Position numbers and translations under genes: made by a program. Under the pieces are notes generated by a model. The model was not told the DNA's origin, did not search any database, and saw nothing but the letters and a program-made list of their open reading frames with translations. Positions 32,928 through 41,039 of a stretch of 64,000 bases of DNA are shown in pieces (within the stretch, counting starts at the first letter, position 1; every line of letters begins with the position of its first letter). This DNA comes from a virus: positions 1 through 64,000 of IMG/VR virus record IMGVR_UViG_3300025120_000017; one strand, given 5' to 3'.

Positions 32928-33883
32928 GAATTTGTTAATTTATGAATGTTAAATACTAATGCTGCTAATGCGTTCATCTTATCAGCAACAAACTGTGACT
33001 TGTACATCCAATCTGCTTGCAGTGATGTGATAGGACCTAATAGCATTATTTTATCGCTTTGTTCTTTATTAATGTAATCGCCTAAATCCTTTCCTAAAGC
33101 CATAATAACATTATCTTCGTTACCTAGATAGTTTTTATAAATATAACTATAAATTTGAAAATATGTTACCTTTTTGATGAAGAACATTTCAAATAATTCT
33201 TTAAATTCTCCTGTAAATTTATCCAAGTCATCTTCGTTAATAACTGTCTTACCTTCAGAGTTAATACTCTGTAAAAAAGTAATGGTACTTCTAAGATCTG
33301 GAAAGTATTCTTTAACTATTTTAAGTATTGCAGGTGGTGTAATTTGTATTCCTTCGTTTTTAGAAATTTTATGAACTCTTATGATATATTGCTTTATTAA
33401 ATCCCTTTCATCTTCTTTACTAAAATTAAAATCAACACAATCAAATCTAGATTTCATATGATCAGGTATCTTAGTGAAATAATTACAGGTTGCAATAAAT
33501 TTAGTAGTTGAGGAAAATTGTTCCATTGCACCTCTCATTGCTTTAAAATAAGAATCTGATGCACCATCAAACTCATCAAGAATTACTATCTTTTCTTTTC
33601 TATCTACACCTTCAAAGCTTAATGCAATATTTGAACAAAAATCAGTAATCTTATTTCTAACCGTATCTACACCAGTTTCGATAGAGCAATTTATATACAT
33701 AGAGCTTTTACCTTTTGCAATGATACGTGCTAGGCTAGTTTTACCCAACCCTGCTGATCCATGCAGTAGCATATGATTCTGAATTCCATTATTTACCTTA
33801 GTGATAATCCGCTCAGGAAGAATCATATCTTCTATGCTTTGTGGTCTATACTTCTCTACCCAAATGCTATTTTTAATGCTCAT
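32924..33883 (-). CDS. 44: Clamp loader large subunit (gp44)
   Basis: An AAA+ ATPase that loads the sliding clamp. E-K-Y-R-P-Q-S at 10-16, Walker A H-G-S-A-G-L-G-K-T at 41-49, Walker B I-V-I-L-D-E-F-D ending at 106, and the S-R-F arginine finger at 145-147. Length 319 equals T4 gp44. Partners here are the clamp (55528) and possibly the 144-aa protein at 31192. Confidence 0.93.
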   Translation of the reverse strand: MSIKNSIWVEKYRPQSIEDMILPERIITKVNNGIQNHMLLHGSAGLGKTSLARIIAKGKSSMYINCSIETGVDTVRNKITDFCSNIALSFEGVDRKEKIVILDEFDGASDSYFKAMRGAMEQFSSTTKFIATCNYFTKIPDHMKSRFDCVDFNFSKEDERDLIKQYIIRVHKISKNEGIQITPPAILKIVKEYFPDLRSTITFLQSINSEGKTVINEDDLDKFTGEFKELFEMFFIKKVTYFQIYSYIYKNYLGNEDNVIMALGKDLGDYINKEQSDKIMLLGPITSLQADWMYKSQFVADKMNALAALVFNIHKLTNS

Positions 33884-33936
33884 ATAATGTATTTTTATTT
33901 GTTAAATACAATAGATGGTTAATATGTTTTAAAAAA

Positions 33937-34575
33937 ATGAAAGAAATAGCTGAAGTGACTTATATTAAAAATGAATTAAGCCCATCATGGTTTATTGAAA
34001 AACCTATAGATTTTGAATATAAGGTATATCAACTAATGGCGTTTTTAAAGAAATGTGGAAATAATGTAAATAATGGATATTGGTTTCCAGATTTTGAAAT
34101 AATAGAAAAACGATATAAAGACATCGAAAGTTTTAAAGAAAGCTCTGAAATTATTTATGCTAATAAACATGATAAAGAGCTATTTGATTACATCTATGAT
34201 TTACCTAATAACTCTAATGAGTATGCTCAAGTGACTAGGATAGTTGAATTTGGTTATAATGTAATTGGTAATATGTACTATGAGTTAAGAGCTCATATGG
34301 AATATATTATTGCAAATATTAAAATTTTTAATAAAATAAAAAATAAAAGAAAATCTCCTATATATTTTATAGAATCTTGTGATACTGGAATTATAGAAAA
34401 ATATAAAGTAGGAAAATCATCAATTATTAATTTAGGGACGTTTCATTCAAATAATTATAGTTTTTTAAACAATGAAGAAAACTACATACAAATAATTTCA
34501 AATATATCTATAGATGCTGAAAGGTGTTTGATTCCTATTGCTAGGAATCTTATTAAATCGGGAGATTATTTTTAA
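33937..34575 (+). CDS. Hypothetical protein, 212 aa
   Basis: Tyr/Ile/Asn-rich with a helical core (F-G-Y-N-V-I-G-N-M-Y-Y-E-L-R-A-H). It is a lone + strand gene between minus-strand units, divergent from gp44, with a TTTG (33898-33901), N21, TATGTTTT (33923-33930) promoter-like pair so close to the ATG that the mRNA would be nearly leaderless. Its 3' end overlaps the convergent gene by 23 bases. No family recognised. Confidence 0.6.
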   Translation: MKEIAEVTYIKNELSPSWFIEKPIDFEYKVYQLMAFLKKCGNNVNNGYWFPDFEIIEKRYKDIESFKESSEIIYANKHDKELFDYIYDLPNNSNEYAQVTRIVEFGYNVIGNMYYELRAHMEYIIANIKIFNKIKNKRKSPIYFIESCDTGIIEKYKVGKSSIINLGTFHSNNYSFLNNEENYIQIISNISIDAERCLIPIARNLIKSGDYF

Positions 34576-35188
34576 TGCTTTTATATATTCCGCTTATTTT
34601 AGTTTTATCATCAGGGTATATGCTTCTTAAATAGTTTTTATGCCTATTAAGTATTTTATTTAAAATAGCCTTTTCATTATCTTGTTCAAGCTTAAAAAAA
34701 TCTATTATGTTTTTAGAAAACTTTTCACCATATAATGATTTGATATTAGAACTATAATGAAAGCTGCTGTTGCTCTTTAAAAAGTGTAAACTAGTGCATC
34801 TACTGCATATGAAATGCCTAATGTTTCTTGATCCCCATTCTACAAATATTTCAGCTCCACAATTTATACAATTATATTCTGTGCCTGTGCTTATTTTATA
34901 AAAATCATTTTTTGAGACAACTGTCTTTTGATTATATAGTGGAATAAATGAAGGGTATAATGGAAAAAGGCGCTTAGCTTTAGTAGATGATATTTTAGTA
35001 TAAATAGTTTCATTCCATTGAACTAACATATTACAAAACCTATCATCACCATAAAAGGAAGAAAGATATTTATGAGTTGTAAACAAATGTCTTCCATTCT
35101 TAGAAAATTTATTAGTAGATAATCCTTTAAATATTCTATCTACTGCAAACCCTTTCCTATATTTATGCCTTTTAAATTTATGAAGCAC
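34553..35188 (-). CDS. Basic protein with zinc ribbon, 211 aa
   Basis: C-I-N-C (about residues 111-114) and C-S-R-C (about 132-135) form a zinc-ribbon-like pair in the middle of a very basic protein (Lys/Arg/His-rich at both ends). Zinc ribbon plus basic flanks suggests nucleic-acid binding, e.g. a regulator or nuclease accessory, without further evidence. Confidence 0.6.
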   Translation of the reverse strand: MLHKFKRHKYRKGFAVDRIFKGLSTNKFSKNGRHLFTTHKYLSSFYGDDRFCNMLVQWNETIYTKISSTKAKRLFPLYPSFIPLYNQKTVVSKNDFYKISTGTEYNCINCGAEIFVEWGSRNIRHFICSRCTSLHFLKSNSSFHYSSNIKSLYGEKFSKNIIDFFKLEQDNEKAILNKILNRHKNYLRSIYPDDKTKISGIYKSIKNNLPI

Positions 35189-35191
35189 TAA

Positions 35192-36364
35192 TTATGATTT
35201 TAAGAAATGTGATAATGGTTTAATACGAGATTCGCCTAACTTTTTAAGATCCTCTTTTGCTTTCTTTTCATCTTTTTTGAGCTCAGCAATATCTTCCTTA
35301 TTGTCATCAATAAGTTTCTTTTCTTTTTGAATTAATTGTGTAAATTTATCAGTATCTGTTGCTGATTTCTTTTTATCTTCTAATTCTTTAATCTTTTCGT
35401 TAGAAGAATCAATATCCTTTTGTGCTTGTTCAGCTGCATCATTATATCCTTTAATGTCTGCCTCTAATTTACTTCTAGGATCATCATCTTTAGGTTCTTC
35501 TTTAGGTTCTTCTTTAGGTTCTTCATCTTTAGACTCACCATCTTCAGCAGATTTAGTTAAAGGTTCAGTATCTTTAGACTCATCATCTTCAGCAGATTTA
35601 GTTAAAGGTTCAGTATCTTTAGACTCACCATCTTTATCGTCATCTTTAGCAGAATCATCTTCTGCTTTCTTTACTGCGTCTTTTGCATCTTTATTTGTAA
35701 TAGGCTCACCATCATCATCGGTTTTTTGCTTAACCTCTTTTTCAATACTACCAATCTCTGCAGCAATTTCTCCGATTTCTGATTTTATACTAGCAATTTC
35801 AGAATTATATGCTCTTACATTTGCCATAGAAACTTGAAACTTCTTATGTAATTTAAAAAGACTTAGTTGATATTTTAACTTAGCATACTTTTCATATTTT
35901 GAAACTACTGGAGATTCTTTCTTTAGATCATCAAGAGGTTTCTTTACTTTATCATCTATTGATTTAATTGCTGCATCATATGATTTTTTTAATGCAACTC
36001 TTTCTTTATCTTTTATTTCAGATTCTTTATCATTATCACTTATGCTTTTTGACTTTTGTACATAATTTTTTGCTGCTTGGTCATATCCTTTATACTTAGC
36101 TTTAACTAATTTACGGCCTCTTAGAACATTTCTAATGTCTTTAAAAAGACCTTCGTTAATAAACCCGTTAGATTCTAATAAAAGGTCATTAATGCTCATT
36201 TCTATATTAGATTCGCAAAACGTATCAACACCTGCAGGTGCAATAATATACAAATATGCTGCTAGCCACTCTGCTTTAGTATACTTATCATATTCTGGGC
36301 AAGATCTATTCAAGAGAAATGTTTCATTCATTTCTTCATATTGTGATATATTTAAAAGCATCAT
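35192..36364 (-). CDS. Coiled-coil, repeat-rich protein near the capsid genes, 390 aa
   Basis: Residues 1-90 are a small globular region containing L-L-L-E-S-N-G-F-I-N-E-G, with two possible gp21 sites (L-x-E, I-x-E). Then come long coiled coils, an acidic middle with a 15-residue repeat (S-K-D-T-E-P-L-T-K-S-A-E-D) and a second coiled coil. The C-terminus ends L-S-H-F-L-K-S, resembling the leader. Acidic, helical and next to head genes, it could be a prohead core or internal protein. No known family. Confidence 0.55.
   Translation of the reverse strand: MMLLNISQYEEMNETFLLNRSCPEYDKYTKAEWLAAYLYIIAPAGVDTFCESNIEMSINDLLLESNGFINEGLFKDIRNVLRGRKLVKAKYKGYDQAAKNYVQKSKSISDNDKESEIKDKERVALKKSYDAAIKSIDDKVKKPLDDLKKESPVVSKYEKYAKLKYQLSLFKLHKKFQVSMANVRAYNSEIASIKSEIGEIAAEIGSIEKEVKQKTDDDGEPITNKDAKDAVKKAEDDSAKDDDKDGESKDTEPLTKSAEDDESKDTEPLTKSAEDGESKDEEPKEEPKEEPKDDDPRSKLEADIKGYNDAAEQAQKDIDSSNEKIKELEDKKKSATDTDKFTQLIQKEKKLIDDNKEDIAELKKDEKKAKEDLKKLGESRIKPLSHFLKS
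35526..35630 (-). repeat. 45-bp tandem repeat in the coiled-coil gene
   Basis: Copies begin at 35526, 35571 and 35616 (the last partial), exactly 45 bp apart, encoding a 15-residue unit. The neighbouring Glu/Pro codons (about 35490-35525) are a shorter E-E-P-K repeat. Confidence 0.8.
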
Positions 36365-36816
36365 GATTTTCTATTTTGTATTTTTCTATAAACTAATTCA
36401 AATGTAATTGAAAAAATAGTTTTCATTGTTACAAATGATATTACTATATTTAATAAGCTATCAAATAATAAAATTGATTTTGCTAGGAATATTAAACTGA
36501 ATTGAATATTTTGCAGTAGGTGCCAACCATCTGTAAAGCTGACTAATATAGTTGAGCTATATGGAAACCTTTCTATGTACATAGGTTTATGCATTCCTAA
36601 ATAATACCAAGGTTTTTTATAGTTAGGTAATGGCATCTTATTTGAATATGATGTTTTATCTAAATACACTGTTTTATCTATTTTCCATTTCATTTTCCAA
36701 CTACTACTCTTATTCCACCAATTCTTCTTAAATCTGCCTAATGCGCTACTATCTTTTAACGCATTTATAAAACCAATAAGTATTGTGAATATTATTATTA
36801 TGAATATATCTAACAT
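36361..36816 (-). CDS. Membrane protein, 151 aa
   Basis: An N-terminal span (residues 2-19), a Trp/Lys-rich loop (W-W-N-K-S-S-S-W-K-M-K-W-K), then R-F-P-Y-S-S-T-I-L-V and two more hydrophobic segments. I have an impression of similar loops in Bacteroidota proteins but cannot name a family. It overlaps the coiled-coil gene by 4 bases. Confidence 0.55.
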   Translation of the reverse strand: MLDIFIIIIFTILIGFINALKDSSALGRFKKNWWNKSSSWKMKWKIDKTVYLDKTSYSNKMPLPNYKKPWYYLGMHKPMYIERFPYSSTILVSFTDGWHLLQNIQFSLIFLAKSILLFDSLLNIVISFVTMKTIFSITFELVYRKIQNRKS

Positions 36817-36830
36817 TGTAATGTTTTATT

Positions 36831-37538
36831 TTAATCCCACCAGTATTTATTAATTAATTGAACAAATTTACTTCTATAATTCTGAAATAACTCTATATGC
36901 TCTAATCCCTCTATCTTATCTACTATTTCAAATAACCGTTCACCGCCTGATTTACCTTTATGATCAGCTTGTTTAATATCCATAGTAATAAACATTTTAG
37001 AACCTTCTCCTAGCCTAGTTAATAAGGCATACATAGTATGAGGATCGCATGATTGTCCTTCATCTACAAGAACTACTGCAGTTTCCATAGAATCACCTAA
37101 ATTCCTTCCTCTTAAATAAGGCATAGGTAAAAACACTATCTCTTCCTCATCAATAGCTTTATTAATTCTATTTAGTTTAGAAGCACCGTTACTATAATTT
37201 GCTTTAATAGCATCTAAGAATGGTTGCATATAAACTGCGTTTTTATCCTTTTCAGTTCCAGGGATAGCACCAAATTTAGCAAACTGAGATAATTCTACAG
37301 GCGGTCTTGTGCAATATATTTTTTGGATTTCCCCTCTAAATAATAAATCTAAAGCAACATTCATTGATAGTGTAGACTTTGAAGTCCCTGGACTACCATT
37401 TAATATTGAACACGTAGATGTTAGCATTATAGCTTTAGCTTCCTTTTGTTCTTGAGTAAGAGTAATATCAAACTTAATAGGACTCTTTCTTTTCTTTTTT
37501 GGATGAACTTGTGTTATGCTTTTATTTGAGTGTGACAT
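36831..37538 (-). CDS. phoH: PhoH-like ATPase
   Basis: A P-loop ATPase of the PhoH family, widespread in marine and T4-like phages, with presumed RNA/helicase-related role. Walker A N-G-S-P-G-T-S-K-S-T at 47-56, Walker B V-V-L-V-D-E-G-Q, and sensor-like I-T-M-D-I-K-Q plus R-x-x-x-F-V near the end. A Lys-rich N-terminal tail precedes the domain. Length 235 is typical. Confidence 0.88.
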   Translation of the reverse strand: MSHSNKSITQVHPKKKRKSPIKFDITLTQEQKEAKAIMLTSTCSILNGSPGTSKSTLSMNVALDLLFRGEIQKIYCTRPPVELSQFAKFGAIPGTEKDKNAVYMQPFLDAIKANYSNGASKLNRINKAIDEEEIVFLPMPYLRGRNLGDSMETAVVLVDEGQSCDPHTMYALLTRLGEGSKMFITMDIKQADHKGKSGGERLFEIVDKIEGLEHIELFQNYRSKFVQLINKYWWD

Positions 37539-37578
37539 AATTATTGATTTTAATATTTATTAATTATATATGCATAAA

Positions 37579-37607
37579 AAAACGCTAGGAAAAAATCCTA
37601 GCGTTTT
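37579..37607 (-). terminator. Terminator after the major capsid gene
   Basis: AAAACGCTAGGA (37579-37590) pairs perfectly with TCCTAGCGTTTT (37596-37607) around a 5-base loop: a 12-bp stem, the strongest of the head module. Confidence 0.88.
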
Positions 37608-37641
37608 ATAAATTATGATCTAAGGGTTAATCCTTTAAGGA

Positions 37642-39327
37642 TTATGCCCAGTATCCATCAACTAAATCGGAAACTCCGAATGTTAAGTACATTGTTTCTG
37701 GGTGGTGACCTGCTCTAACTAATGCATATCTAGATTTGATAGCAATTTTTGGAGCCATAGTACCTTCAGCAATTGTCTCAACAGTATCAGCCATAATATA
37801 AGGCATGAATACTAAACCAGGAGTTTGACCATCACCTTTTCTACCAATAGCAATTCTTGTATCTCCCCATTCCATGTTAGGATCAACATAGATAGCAAGA
37901 CCAGCAAGATTACCAATTGGGTAAAGTGCGCCAGCAACTTGGTTTATTGTATTAGCGATTGGTGCAGCAATAAATCCAGCACAGTCTTGTAAACCTGAAG
38001 CAGTTTGAGCAGAACATACTGCAAACGTAGCAGGTCCTCTTCTTCCTCTAACAGAAACCATATTTGATGCAGCAAGAATTCTTGACATCAATCTTCTCTG
38101 TCTAGTTGAAAGGTTTTCAGCACCTGTGTTAACTGCATCAACTTGAGTAACTGAAGTACCTGCGCCAAAATACATAAATGATGGAGTTGAAACCTGAGCT
38201 TCTGTACCTACAGTTAATGTTGCAGCAGTAGCACCTAATACTAAGTGAAGTGATACACCAGATGTTGCAGTGATGTTAGCGTGATTAATTTTACCTAGGT
38301 CAAAAATGTTTCCTAAGATATCCTTATTCACGTTTTGAGTTAATTCATTTGCTAAGATTTGGTTTACTTGAGCAACAGCATCAATACCAAACTGCTTTAA
38401 ATCCTGAACTTGCTCTCTTGTTACAGCTGCAGCAGCTTGAACAGTTTTAGCCTCAACAGATTTACTGAATAATGTAATGTTCATTGTATTATCTGGAGTA
38501 GTTTCTCCTTCTAATCTTGACATTGCATCAGTTGAATCATATCGGTTACTTGAGAATCCTTGAATATGATCTTCTACACCTTTTACTAATTCTGCTTTAG
38601 AAATAATCTTTGTTGTAGCACTTGCACCAGTAACAGCAATTGCAGTTCCACCAACAGCAGTGTTAGCAGGAATAGCATCAGCAACTGAGTAATTTACACC
38701 AGCTGAATCAACCAATACTTCTGGCAATTTGAAAATTGCAAATCCATCAATTCTAGACTGACCTAAGAATGTAACAGATAAAGTACCTGTACCTGTTCCA
38801 GCAGGAATAGTATATGCAGTGTTAGCAGCTACACCTGTATAAACATCAAGTTTAGCTTTAATGAAAATTGGAGAATTTTTACCATCTCCAGCAGTTCCTG
38901 CAGGATATAGTGAATTTTGTGGAACATAACCAGCTTTACCACCAGCATAAACAAAATCCATGTAAGAAAGCATTCCAACAGGACCGTTCATTGGGATAAC
39001 AGGTACTAATTCCAATCCAATAGTTTGTGCAGCAACTTGAATTGCTAATGGAAGTAATGAATAAGGAACATCACCTGAACCTGTATCACCAGTACTCCAT
39101 CCATTACCAGGATTTTCAGGTAATGATACAGCACCCATACCATTTACAGATGCTTTATGTGCGAAAAAGTTATTTTCATTTAATGAACTGCTAGCTCTCT
39201 GAGCTTCGTAGTTCTCTTGGATTTGCAATGCTTTAGACATCCATCCAAGTTTGTGTGCAGGTACTTCTCCAACAGTTGATTCTACAACTGGCTTCCAAGT
39301 TTGCATCAATTTTGACTCGTTTAACAT
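37642..39327 (-). CDS. 23: Major capsid protein (gp23)
   Basis: The precursor of the main shell protein. T4-type features: the N-terminal delta region with W-K-P-V-V-E-S, then a gp21 cleavage site S-L-N-E51 (mature protein would start near N52), and downstream P-L-A-I-Q-V, L-V-P-V-I-P-M-N-G-P-V-G-M, E-Q-V-Q-D-L-K, G-R-R-G-P and the C-terminal R-A-G-H-H-P-E. Length 561 (T4 521), with a Ser/Ala/Gly-rich insertion near 180-230. It lies just after the gp21 fusion gene, as in T4, and ends at a strong terminator. Confidence 0.95.
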   Translation of the reverse strand: MLNESKLMQTWKPVVESTVGEVPAHKLGWMSKALQIQENYEAQRASSSLNENNFFAHKASVNGMGAVSLPENPGNGWSTGDTGSGDVPYSLLPLAIQVAAQTIGLELVPVIPMNGPVGMLSYMDFVYAGGKAGYVPQNSLYPAGTAGDGKNSPIFIKAKLDVYTGVAANTAYTIPAGTGTGTLSVTFLGQSRIDGFAIFKLPEVLVDSAGVNYSVADAIPANTAVGGTAIAVTGASATTKIISKAELVKGVEDHIQGFSSNRYDSTDAMSRLEGETTPDNTMNITLFSKSVEAKTVQAAAAVTREQVQDLKQFGIDAVAQVNQILANELTQNVNKDILGNIFDLGKINHANITATSGVSLHLVLGATAATLTVGTEAQVSTPSFMYFGAGTSVTQVDAVNTGAENLSTRQRRLMSRILAASNMVSVRGRRGPATFAVCSAQTASGLQDCAGFIAAPIANTINQVAGALYPIGNLAGLAIYVDPNMEWGDTRIAIGRKGDGQTPGLVFMPYIMADTVETIAEGTMAPKIAIKSRYALVRAGHHPETMYLTFGVSDLVDGYWA

Positions 39328-39344
39328 TTTTTTGTTAATTTTTT

Positions 39345-40979
39345 TTAATGATTTGTTTTGAAGTTTTTATTATAGCCTTCAACAATTCTTAGTCTTCTAG
39401 CTGCTATTGCATTTTCTACTTCCTCAGCAGTTTTTTGCACTGGCATCTTTGAAGATTCTTTAATCATTTCAATTGTAGTGTTAGCAAATGTTGCATTCCA
39501 AAATTCTGTAACAGAACTTTCAGTTAGAAATTCACAAATTGTAGCTCTTTTAACAATTGATGATTTTTTAGATTCAGATAATGCTTCCCATAATTCTGTG
39601 TATTTTCCTGGCATCATTGATTTCCAGAAAGGTTCCTCAGTTTTATTAAACTCATTTTCCTCTTTTACTAATTCTTGTTTCTCTTCAGCTTTTTGCTTCT
39701 TAGCATCATCGATAATAGAATCAATTTTTTTATATAATCCAGTTATATATGTTTCAGATAAAGAAACATCAACTTTCTTTTTACGTTTTATTGGATTTTC
39801 TGTAAGTGCGCCTTCTTCTAATTTTGTTACAACATCAGTTGCTTCATCAGACCACTTCTCAATCCCAGTAACAGTTTCAGTAACATGTTCAGACCAATCT
39901 TCGATTCCTGATACAGTTTCAGTAACATGCTCAGACCAATTTTCGATTCCTGATACTGTAGTAGTTGCTTCATCGGACCAATCTTCGATTGCAGTAACAG
40001 TTTCAGTAACATGTTCAGACCAATCTTCGATTCCTGATACAGTTTCAGTAACATGCTCAGACCAATTTTCGATTCCTGATACAGTTTCAGTAACATGCTC
40101 AGACCAATTTTCGATTCCTGTTAGTTTATCTTCAAGAACTTTAATTCTATCAGATTCTGATTTAATTGTAGTGAACTCTTCAACTACATGATTAGACCAA
40201 TCCTCAATACCTTTAATCTTATCATTAATTAAATTTATAGATTCCTGTAATACATTACTATTGATATTATCAGCAATTTCATCATTTTGCTTAATAATTG
40301 CATTTTGTGCTTTCTGTAATTTATCAAGGTTTTCTTTAAGAGAATCAATAGTTTCTTTAGTGTATTTTGTAAATCCGTTAAGATCATCTTCAGATATAAA
40401 CTTCTGGTTATCTATTACAGGCTTCTTAGATAATTTAGATTCTGCAACTTCATACATAAAAAAGTTTGAAGATTTTGCATTTTCAATACCATAAGATTCG
40501 TTAACTGTATTTAATACTGCATTTTCAAATCCAGGGTCTGCAACTAAATCATATGTAAATAATTTATGAATCTTTACAGACTTATCTTCAGTTACTGTAC
40601 CTGCAGCTCTTGATGATATATGAAGAGGTACTCCTGCATCAACTAATGCCTTTGCATTTTTTCCTGCATCTGTATCAAGTAACTTTATTCTACCGTATAC
40701 TTTATTATCTTTTTCATCAAACCAAATTTTCTCTATAACATGAGAAGAATTTTTTAAGCTTGTTTCAAAAACCTTAGGGTGATCTAATTCACCTACAGCT
40801 TTACCTTGCTCAACTACCTTTTGTAATTGTGTTAAGTGAGGTAAAAAACCATCCTTAGTATAAATTCGACCATTTCTATTTTCTTCACCTAACTCAGTAA
40901 ACATACCCTCAAGTGTATAAGGATCAGATGTTTTCCCAATACTGGTTGATGATTTTTCTACTAATAATAATTCTTTCAT
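39345..40979 (-). CDS. 21: Prohead protease (gp21) fused to scaffold-like region, 544 aa
   Basis: Residues 1-175 are the T4 gp21 serine protease: G-E-L-D-H67-P-K and H-I-S-S-R-A-A-G with the Ser at 122/123 are the catalytic signatures, cutting after L/I-x-E. Residues 190-544 are acidic, helical and coiled-coil, with seven 14-residue repeats (288-385) and several possible self-cleavage sites (e.g. F-L-T-E-S). In T4 the scaffold gp22 is a separate gene between 21 and 23; here no separate gp22 is present, so this gene appears to supply both. A late-like promoter with a run of ATAAATA boxes lies upstream. Confidence 0.85.
   Translation of the reverse strand: MKELLLVEKSSTSIGKTSDPYTLEGMFTELGEENRNGRIYTKDGFLPHLTQLQKVVEQGKAVGELDHPKVFETSLKNSSHVIEKIWFDEKDNKVYGRIKLLDTDAGKNAKALVDAGVPLHISSRAAGTVTEDKSVKIHKLFTYDLVADPGFENAVLNTVNESYGIENAKSSNFFMYEVAESKLSKKPVIDNQKFISEDDLNGFTKYTKETIDSLKENLDKLQKAQNAIIKQNDEIADNINSNVLQESINLINDKIKGIEDWSNHVVEEFTTIKSESDRIKVLEDKLTGIENWSEHVTETVSGIENWSEHVTETVSGIEDWSEHVTETVTAIEDWSDEATTTVSGIENWSEHVTETVSGIEDWSEHVTETVTGIEKWSDEATDVVTKLEEGALTENPIKRKKKVDVSLSETYITGLYKKIDSIIDDAKKQKAEEKQELVKEENEFNKTEEPFWKSMMPGKYTELWEALSESKKSSIVKRATICEFLTESSVTEFWNATFANTTIEMIKESSKMPVQKTAEEVENAIAARRLRIVEGYNKNFKTNH
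39825..40118 (-). repeat. Seven 42-bp tandem repeats in the gp21/scaffold gene
   Basis: Each 42-bp unit encodes G-I-E-[ND]-W-S-x-x-[VA]-T-x-T-V-[ST]. Units 2-4 and 5-7 are related as 126-bp blocks (…ENW…, …EDW…, …W-S-D-E-A…), showing a higher-order duplication. The 14-residue period equals four helical turns. Confidence 0.92.
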
Positions 40980-41006
40980 TTTTATAGAATTTTATTTTAT
41001 TTGTTT

Positions 41007-41026
41007 TATTTATTTATTTATTTAAG
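41007..41026 (-). promoter_or_regulatory. Late-promoter-like tract before gp21
   Basis: On the minus strand TTAAATAAATAAATAAATAA gives three overlapping AAATAAATA boxes, about 30-45 bases before the gp21 ATG. It is consistent with strong late transcription of protease/scaffold and capsid. Confidence 0.45.
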
Positions 41027-41039
41027 TTGTGTTAACTTC

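Noticed and set aside
39825-40118. Regular 42-bp repeats as a CRISPR array
   Set aside because: Units are contiguous without spacers, in frame and inside a protein-coding gene.
39478-40191. 237-codon + strand frame opposite gp21
   Set aside because: It exists only because the 42-bp repeats lack stops in that frame; the minus-strand protein has protease motifs.
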